DNA of 64,000 nt from Plantago ovata (Eukaryota > Streptophyta > Magnoliopsida > Lamiales > Plantaginaceae), in the NCBI GenBank assembly GCA_028274465.1, contig CM051455.1:88804871-88868870 (forward strand), in the 5' to 3' direction. The number at the start of each line of letters is the position of its first letter. Position 1 is the first letter of the stretch. The position numbers were made by a program, and so were the translations under genes. The notes beneath the pieces are model-generated. The model did no database searches. It saw only the letters and a program-made list of their open reading frames with translations, and was not told the DNA's origin. This document shows, one piece after another, positions 56,930-64,000 of the stretch.

Positions 56930-58868
56930 CCTTTGTGGTATTTCTTTGCATGTAGTTTAGTTTTTCCTCTTTATTTGCTTTTGTAGTTGTGGCCTGTGTG
57001 CCTTTTGTCGTGATTCATTTAGTCTAGTGTTTGTCTTGGTGCCTTAGGTGATTAAGATAGGAAAAAACATCGAAAATCTGGAAACAGAGCCAAGCGAAGC
57101 GCTTGGAAGGGCCAAGCGGTCCTCTTGAATCTTCAGTAAATCAAAAGAAATTTACTGGAATTTCAAGCGGAGCGCCTGGAGCCTCCCAAGCGCTCCGTTT
57201 GACAAGCGGACCGCTTGGCGCCAAGCGGTCCGCCTGGACCCTGTACCCAGATTTTCCTCGTTTTTTCCATTCTTCTCACCTTTGTGCACCCGTTTTCACA
57301 TGTTTCTTGAGTCCTTTCAGGTACTACTCATATATAGGAGATTGGACACGAACCTTTATCTCAGGGAAGCGTACTTTCAATCCAATTTTTTCTTTTCATT
57401 CAACTTTTCTTTGCTCAAAGACGAGCAAAATTTTAGGTTTGGGGAGGGGTATTGGATTTTCAGTACTATATGCTTGTGTGGTTCGTACATGCCTGATTTT
57501 ACTCAAGTTCATGTGATTTGTCTTGTTTTTTCAAATTTTTGCATGCATATCGTCCCTAGATTAGTTGTTGCACGTTGTTGTGTGTGGAGTTTATTGCCAA
57601 GTCTTTTGAACTTTTTTATTGAGTAGACTAAGTGTTTATGACCATTATCATATGTTTCATCACTTTGTCACATTCACTTGTGCACTAGTTAAGCTTAGTA
57701 GTCTCGACATCACCTCAAGTGGTGTTTCTTCTACTACGGTTCACGATGGCCATATAAAATGATGTATGTTAGAACCTATGGTTGTAACCCGTGTAATTAT
57801 GTACGTAAGAGGCGACAAGTTCTTCACCTCGATTAGAGATTGCCAAATGCCTACGAAGGAGGTAGTGTGAGGTGTGTGATTCCTTGTATTAAACCTATTC
57901 TATCGAATAGGTTTGGGGAGGGGGTTGCTTCGTTATACTTGTCTTTCGTCTTTGAATCGTTGTAAAGTTTTCTTTTTTTTTTTCTTTTTATTTTGTGTCC
58001 CAACCTATTTTTTCGAATAGGTTTGGGGAGGTGTCTTTGTAAAAGAGTCTTTCCTTTTTCTTTTTCGTCTTTGTGCTCAAACCTATTCTTTCGAATAGGT
58101 TTGGGGAGGTGTTTTTGACACTTAGTACTGCTGCTTGCCCCTATATAAAAAAAAAGAAAAGAAAGAGAAAAAGAAAAGAAGAAGAAAAGAAAAAGAAATA
58201 TATAAAAAAAAAAGAGAAAAGAAAAAAATATAAAGAAAATAAAGAATAAGACCCAAAAGCAAAAGAAGGGTCGTTGCAAGCCAAAAGCAGTCTCATAGTG
58301 TCAAGTGTCATGTAAATATTTTGTCCTTGTGAAGTATCGAGTTGTAAATTCTATCTTTCGTTTCGTGTCGCCTTTGTCCAAGGCCTGTTCTTGACCGCCC
58401 TCGTCTTGCTATTCAAGAAGTGGTTGAAAGAGGCTCATTCTTGAGAGTCTGGGTAGAATAGGGGAGTGTTATCTTTCTAAGGGAACCCTCCTTCGTTTGA
58501 TGAGAGCCAGTATTGGTTCGCCCTCTGTTGAGGAAAAGTCTCGCTTGGTGAACAGTTGTAAGCCCTCGGTTTCATAGGCACGGGGCAATTGTAGTATGAT
58601 AACATGCATCATTGTGTCGTCACTGACCAGGTCCAGGTAGAAGATGTTACGAGAGACTCCTTTGCTTAACCAAGTGCACATGAGAATGTGTATATTCGCA
58701 ATCGAGGCATTCTCCAACCTACTTGCATGTCATGCTCATTTGGTTTTGTTCATAAGCATTTGGTAGATTCTATAGATTACTTCACTTTACTTGGCATGAG
58801 ACTCCTTTTGTGTTGCATTTAGGATAGTTTGTTGCTTGAGGACAAGCAAAGGTTTGGTTTGGGGAGTT
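56930..58868 (+). other. B2 internal 2 3' region
   Basis: It has the same order as 43212-45161. The palindrome array (about 57088-57235) has one extra unit. A PPT-like block follows near 57420-57450, then three hairpins (near 57893, 58001 and 58078), an A/G tract (58148-58245) and the PPT at 58856-58868. Confidence 0.8.
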
Positions 58869-60268
58869 TGATGAACGTATTTTTGACGCGTTCATCTTGT
58901 CTTTTTTACCTTCTTTTGCTATCTTCTAGCCTTGTTTTTTGGTTAGTTTTGTAGAATAGTGTCACGTTTTGTGTTTTCTGCATTTTCAGGCACTTAGGTA
59001 CGAAACGGCGTTTTTGGAGCTAAAAACGAGCCTTTTTGATGGAAAAGATGGCCCCGTTGAAGTTTCCCAATCTCCGTGACTTGTTCGTGAGTGTTTGAGC
59101 ATCAATAAGCATTGAGAAGGATGAGTCCAAGGCACCCGAGGGTCGTACGAGGGCAAAAAGATTGAGTTTGAAGAAAAAAATATTCCCAGGAGCCAAGCTA
59201 AGCGCCTGGAATAGTGAAGCGCTCCGCTTCATTTCGCAGGAGCTTTGGCACAGCAGCCAAGCGAAGCGCTTGGAGGGCCAAAGCGCTTCGCTTGCCAAGC
59301 GCTCCGCTTGGACTCTCCAAGCGGTCCGCTTGGCAGCGGTTACGTTTTCGGATTTTCCTTCTTAGACCTGATCTTCTGTTACTTTTTGGATATTTTTTGA
59401 ACACTAGCTTCGTTTTGGAGAGCTCCTAAGCCCCAAAACTCAGAGAAAACTCAGATTACATTGTATTTTAGATTGGATTAAAGGTTTTTGGCATAGGATT
59501 GCATCCGTTGTTTCATCTACGGAGAGGTTTTCATCAATACCCACCGATTAGTGGCAGCTTGGTGGTAACATTGTATCATTATCTCTTGTCTAGTAGTTTG
59601 ATTTGATGTATTCTATTTACAATTCATATGATTTGATGTCTATGTTGAGTAGCTAAATCCTTTGTGTTGGTGGTAGAGTGTAGAATATGCATGCTATGGG
59701 TTATGTTTATGCTTACATGAGATTGTGATTCAATCTTGCTGCAAATTCCTTCATATGATTCTTTAGTTGCCTATAAAATATATTCGAATTGAGTATAGTG
59801 ACAAACTCTTGGTCAATGAAAGCTATAGGATTGTATGTTAGAGATTTGCAGCATGCTAGATAAATGGTGTTAGTGACAAGCACCTCTAAAGTATTGATAG
59901 TGGTCTTTTATGATGTGTGTCTTGAAAGTTACCTAGACGAGTTGCTTAGCAGACTTGATCGAAGGTTTTACGCACTGAACTTGTGAGCATATTCGTAACC
60001 CATGCATGTGTATTTGATTTCTACCACCAACCGTTTTCCAAACTTGATTACAACAATCTGATTTCTCGTTGCTTTGTTCTAAGAAAACAATTCTATAAAC
60101 ACTTGAACTCGTTGTCTGAAATAACTATCAAAAACCACAAACAAAGCCACGTTAGGTCCCGAGAGAACGACACTCGGGGACAACTTGCCATTGCACTCTA
60201 GTTTGTGTAGTGATAAGTGTTCTTTGGCTTTTTAAACAAATTTAATTGGTGAAAAAACGACATCATCA
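58869..60268 (+). repeat. B2 last LTR, 1400 bp
   Basis: It begins TGATGAACGTATTTTTGACG and ends CGACATCATCA, followed by the second GGCAG. The palindrome cluster is at about 59187-59335. Confidence 0.92.
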
Positions 60269-60273
60269 GGCAG

Positions 60274-61519
60274 CTTCAAGCTCCCAACCTTCCCATGAGT
60301 TATTTGAGTTGTCACTTGCTACGATTGACGTCCGTTTGAGGCTCCAAGCAGAGCTTGCTCGAGGTGGATGATCGACCATTCCGGATAGAAGGATCGAAAT
60401 TCCAGACGGCCATGCTAACCGGCTAGGTTACAAGGTGCTCTCTCGGTTGGCTAGGAAGAGGAATTGGGGTTGGTTTACTTCCAAACGATTTAAGTGGTAT
60501 GATACGAGCCTTCTCCATGAGTTTTATGTTGGCTACACGGATCTTGAATAGAAAGAGGGGGTACTTGTTAGAGGCGTAATTGTGCCATGGACTCCGGCCT
60601 CAATTTCAGAGTTTATTCACTTGGGTGAACGGGAGTTCACCGGAAGTAACCATTCCTATGTGTATTCAAGGGCTACTCGGGGGATTGGAAATGACATCAC
60701 AGATGTGATTTGCAACAGGGAATATGTGTTTCCAGAAACCGGGGCACAACCTGGACGGATCCATCAGAGTGACCTTAGTCTTGAGGCTAAGGTGGTTATG
60801 AAATTTTGTATTTTCAACCTGATCCCTAGGATGAATGACACATGGATTCAGTCGAACTATGATGAGCTCCTCTACTGCTTGTTGGGCAAGCATCGTATAG
60901 ACATCGGACAGATCATGTACGGAGAATACGAGCGTCATTGGGAGAAGAAGAAGAAGCCCTTCATTTTTCCGAGTTTCATCACAACATATTGCAAATATCA
61001 CGGGGTTGATGACATTGTTGAGGGGATTCTGAGGTCGCTGCTCTTTCCCCTTCAACTATTGATGTGCAACTGAATAGGTATCGTATGAAGAACCCCACGG
61101 CTACTGCTGCTGATGTTGAAGCTTCCCTCCAACAGAGTGATTCTGATGATGATAATGATGATGAGGAGGGTGAGGATGCTATGGAAACTGAGGATGGAGC
61201 TGGCCGCGTTCCTATTCCTGATATTCCTTCTGTCCGTAGAGCGCCACATGCACCGCCTCGAGCACCACATGGGTCTAGAGGTATTGACTTCTCTGATTTT
61301 CGGGCCTACCTTGATGACCGTTTCGGTAGAGTTGATGCTAATGTTGCAGCATTGACCACTTCTGTCCAAGGGTTGCAACATAATCTTGATGGACACATTG
61401 CCCAACGCAACCGCGATTGGGAAATAGCTGAGGAGCATCGCCGAAATGAGAGAGAGATAATGTGGGAGCAGCAACAGGAGGCTCTACAGAAGTCCAATGA
61501 TCTCCTATCTGACATGTGG
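60274..61519 (+). pseudogene. Element C ORF2, main part: plant transposon-protein-like with C-terminal coiled coil
   Basis: It resumes the frame of 40544-40604. Stops are TGA at 60369 and TAG at 60549, and a frameshift lies near 61030-61050. The domain region has VRGVIVPWTPASISEFI, VMKFCIFNLIPRMNDTW and FIFPSFITTYCKYHGV, parallel to B ORF2. After the shift the tail has an acidic run (SDDDNDDEEGEDAMETEDG), a Pro/His-rich piece and a coiled-coil-like stretch from YLDDRFGRVDANVAALTTS. It is cut at 61520 by Cassandra, and the true stop is not clear. Confidence 0.7.
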
Positions 61520-61823
61520 TGTAACGCCCCAGATTTCAGAAGCTTAAAAGGGTTGACAATGCTACTCATACCAACAAGGTGCACCTTTCTTTTCGGGAAT
61601 CCACCTAGAAGAACTTCAGAGTTAAGCGTGCTTGCTCTGGAGCAATTCTAGGATGGGTGACCCACTGGGAAGTTCCCGGTGCGCGCACGAGTGAGGACAA
61701 AGTGCGCGGATTAGAATCCGTGTTGGTCTGTGAGGCCAGCATATCACCCTGGAGAGCACCCATGAGTAACCTTGCCGGCCCGTTGGGCTGGGTCTCGGCC
61801 CGTTAGTGGGTCGGGTCATTACA
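61520..61823 (+). repeat. Cassandra 5' LTR with 5S rRNA-like promoter
   Basis: AGTTAAGCGTGCTTG (61620-61634) matches the 5S A-box region and GGATGGGTGACCCACTGGGA (61651-61670) the C-box region, in the proper order and spacing for RNA polymerase III. Confidence 0.93.
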
Positions 61824-62009
61824 AGTGGTATCAGAGCGGGACTATCCGGAACTGCAGGAACTAAGTGCCATCCGGGACAAAGTGCTACACCGTATCGACG
61901 GTGGGAGCCACCTCTTGAGCCTGGAGGGGCCACCTCTAGAATCCTGCACGGATGGTTGATCTCGGGACAGCGAGCAACGAGGACGTTGCGCAATTTAAGA
62001 GGGGGTGAT

Positions 62010-62313
62010 TGTAACGCCCCAGATTTCAGAAGCTTAAAAGGGTTGACAATGCTACTCATACCAACAAGGTGCACCTTTCTTTTCGGGAATCCACCTAGAA
62101 GAACTTCAGAGTTAAGCGTGCTTGCTCTGGAGCAATTCTAGGATGGGTGACCCACTGGGAAGTTCCTGGTGCACGCACGAGTGAGGACAAAGTGCGCGGA
62201 TTAGAACCCGTGTTGGTCTGTGAGGCCAGTATATCACCCCGGAGAGCACCCATGAGTAACCTTGCCGGCCCGTTGGGCTGGGTCTCGGCCCGTTAGTGGG
62301 TCGGGTCATTACA
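62010..62313 (+). repeat. Cassandra 3' LTR
   Basis: It is the same length as the 5' LTR, with 5S-like boxes at 62110-62124 and 62141-62160. Confidence 0.93.
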
Positions 62314-62907
62314 TCTAGTATAACTTTTTATTTACTAATTCTCTTTTGCTAGGGACTAGCTTGAGTTTCATGAGGGGGATGGGATGTGAACCATGATGTT
62401 AAGTATTGTTTGGCTTTATGATGTTGAGTATGGTATCTTGTATTTTGTTTGCATTTGCACGTTTACCGCTTTCTTAGTATTTAGTTGCATACACTACATT
62501 CATCCTAGTATATAGTTTTGCATGTTTTTGTGTGGAGTTTATTGCCAAATTTTTTGAAATTTTTTATTTGGTAGATTAACTAGTTATGACCTTTAACCAT
62601 ATGTTTCATCTCTATGAATTTGTTTGAGGTTTTTCTTGCTTGGCTTGTCACATTTATATATGCACTTAGTTAAGCTTGGTAGTCTTGACATCACTTAGTG
62701 GTGTTTTCTCTACTACGGTTCACGAAGGCCTTTATAATAGGATGATGCATGTTATGATCTTATGGTTGTTTTCCCGAGTAATTATGTACCTAAGAGGCAA
62801 CAAGTCTTCACCTTGCTTTGAGATTGCTAAATGCCTAGGAAGGAGGTAGTGTGAGATTGTGTGATCCTTTGTTTGCAACCTATTATTTCGAATAGGTTTG
62901 GGAAGGG
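62314..62907 (+). other. Element C 3' non-coding region
   Basis: It is alignable by eye to the 3' regions of B (GTGTGGAGTTTATTGCCAA, TTAAGCTTGGTAGTCTTGACATCAC, CTACTACGGTTCACGA). One hairpin (AACCTATTATTTCGAATAGGTT, about 62877-62898) with a TTTGGGAAGGG tail ends at the Sirevirus LTR. Confidence 0.7.
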
Positions 62908-64000
62908 TGTTGGTCCCTTTAAACAACAAGAAAAGACTAGAGGGGGGGGTGATTAGTCTTTTCAAACTTTCGTCGTTTAAAACTTTCTCATCAAGGACTT
63001 ATTACTTTTCAGTAATGAGTTTGTTGATACTTAACTTTCTCAGCAAGCGCAAGTTACTTTTAAGTAACGAGTTTTGCTGATACTTAAAATCAGAGAGCGG
63101 AAGTCTTTGATACAATAAGTGTTTTTTCAGTAAGTGAACAGAGTGACTGTGTACAGAAAGATATGCTTTGCTGAAAACTAAATGCAGTAAGTAAATCACA
63201 CAAACACTTTTATAGTGGTATCTGAGAGTGGCGTAATCTCTCAACTAATCCACTTTGTCCTTTCTAGGACTGAATCCACTAAGACAAGTTTGAGGTTCCT
63301 TACAACACCTATCTAGAGCGATTCAAACAGAAACCAAAGCACACTTGCTTCGTTTCCAACCTAACTAGAGAACGAAACCTTGTTCTCCACCAAACTTGGG
63401 ACTTCTAATCAGCAACTCTATGCTCGATTAAGTTCCCCCTGAATTTTACGCCTGAAAGGGTGTATGTTCAGTTAGAGAGGTTTGGGATGAGATAACTTGA
63501 TTATAACTTATTCAGCTACAACAAGTAATCTAAGAAACAAAACTTTGAATACTTTGCAGTAAACAAGTTTGATTGTTTCTGGTGTCAAGACTTGTTCTTG
63601 TTCGAAAGAAAGAACACTTAACTAATTTCTTAGCCGTGTATGTTCTACTTCTTCACAAGTAGCTTTTTCAAGCTTTTAAGTTTGGAACGGATCAATGGCA
63701 GTAAAGAGTGTTTGAAGGGTATGTGAGTTTTAAGCACAAGTGAGAGTTTGATCACGTTGTTGACACACTTCAACTCTTTGCCGGATGACCTCTATTTATA
63801 GTGAATCAAGGGAGTCGTTTCAATTTCAAATTCTAAGGCTTTGTTCCTTAAGATGTCACTATCTTGCTTTTGTACTTTTAGCAGCGTCCTTTATTTGTCT
63901 TCTAGTCTTCATGTCCTTCGCGTTCATGCTTTGCATTTAATGTTCATTTGAATGAGATTCAAACATGAACGTTGGAGCGCAAATGCCAGTACTATCAGCA
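62908..64000 (-). repeat. Second Sirevirus LTR in reverse orientation (partial)
   Basis: It begins TGTTGGTCCC, the reverse of the SIRE-A LTR end. It follows that LTR in reverse through the C-run, PPT-like CCCCCTGAA, TATA (CTCTATTTATAGTG) and upstream region, and is cut by the window end. It marks a second Sirevirus or solo LTR inserted in element C. ORFs here are chance. Confidence 0.88.

Larger units (their letters stand above)
40605..60268 (+). mobile_element. Compound element B2: LTR-internal-LTR-internal-LTR
   Basis: Perfect TSD GGCAG flanks it (40600-40604 and 60269-60273). The three same-orientation LTRs are at 40605-42010, 45162-46567 and 58869-60268. The two internal regions are about 3.15 kb each once B3 is removed from the second. 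Each has a primer site, a short gag-like ORF, a palindrome array, hairpins and a PPT. One outer TSD shows that it entered the site once; the tandem form probably arose by unequal recombination between LTRs. The internals lack protease and ORF2, so B2 is a reduced, non-autonomous relative of B1/B3 with closely similar LTRs. Confidence 0.88.
61520..62313 (+). mobile_element. Cassandra TRIM retrotransposon, complete
   Basis: Two 304-bp LTRs (TGTAACGCCCC...GGGTCATTACA) flank a 186-bp core with the primer site TGGTATCAGAGC (61826-61837, tRNA-iMet) and PPT AAGAGGGGGTGA just before the second LTR. Each LTR carries 5S rRNA-derived sequence, the hallmark of Cassandra. The LTRs differ at five positions by eye, all transitions. 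The flanks (ATGTGG and TCTAG) do not make a clean TSD. It has no coding capacity; the ORFs in it are chance. Confidence 0.95.
35837..62907 (+). mobile_element. Element C: gypsy-like gag-protease + ORF2 retroelement, 3' end cut by a Sirevirus insertion
   Basis: The order is 5' LTR (TGATGAACGTG...TCATCA), tRNA-Asp-type primer site, ORF1 (gag-protease), palindrome array, leader intron, ORF2 and a 3' non-coding region with one hairpin. No reverse transcriptase is visible. It is interrupted by B2 (40605-60268) and by Cassandra (61520-62313). It ends at a reverse Sirevirus LTR (62908), so its 3' LTR is not in the window. It is a diverged relative of B: ORF1, intron ends, ORF2 fold and 3' region are all recognisable in both. 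Confidence 0.8.

Noticed and set aside
61520-61823. A real 5S rRNA gene
   Set aside because: Only the internal promoter-like part matches; it sits in two identical-length LTRs with a primer site and PPT, so it is Cassandra.

Overview
This is a stretch of repeat-rich plant nuclear DNA, probably from a eudicot. The evidence is the plant-type Ty1/copia and Ty3/gypsy-like retroelements, a CACTA DNA transposon and a Cassandra-type TRIM carrying 5S rRNA sequence. No ordinary host gene with a known function can be named. Almost the whole window is transposons nested inside transposons; I worked out the nesting from LTR ends, target-site duplications (TSDs) and reading frames that resume after an insertion.

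Left half (1-32771): the right part of a large Sirevirus-like Ty1/copia element (SIRE-A, + strand). It has the end of pol (2-2173), a spacer rich in short inverted repeats, a TATA-bearing leader, and a very long third ORF (3082-8319, tail at 30798-30834). A polypurine tract and the 3' LTR follow (31100-32771). Element B1 (8320-30792, minus strand, TSD AGCGT/AGTGT) is inserted in ORF3. B1 is a gag-protease retroelement with a second ORF and no reverse transcriptase. Its left LTR is split by a Ty1/copia element D (9699-23168, TSD AAAAA), whose own 5' LTR holds a CACTA transposon (10414-14116, TSD CAG) with an apparently intact five-exon gene.

Middle (32772-35836): about 3 kb outside recognised elements. 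It has a gene-like ORF possibly related to MuDR-type N-terminal domains, a long intron-like stretch with internal duplication, and a tRNA-like SINE candidate.

Right half (35837-62907): element C (+ strand), a diverged relative of B with the same layout (LTR, tRNA-Asp-type primer site, gag-pro, palindrome array, leader intron, ORF2). ORF2 of C is split by a compound element B2 (40605-60268, TSD GGCAG). B2 has three LTRs and two internal regions (LTR-int-LTR-int-LTR) and encodes only a short gag-like protein. The second internal region of B2 is split by B3 (46975-56133, minus strand, TSD TGATC), a close copy of B1. Farther right, ORF2 of C is broken again by a complete Cassandra TRIM (61520-62313). 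The window ends inside a Sirevirus LTR in the opposite orientation (62908-64000).

The main novelty candidates are in the B/C family. Clusters of short palindromes share a GCG-N3-CGC core and sit in the LTR, before ORF2 and (in B) after ORF2. An intron is conserved just upstream of ORF2 in both B and C. Triplicated hairpins in the 3' region each carry a polypurine-like tail. In the Sirevirus, three intron-like, stop-free segments (75, 72 and 75 bp) lie in frame inside ORF3. Nearly all retroelement ORFs carry nonsense or frameshift lesions; the exceptions are noted.
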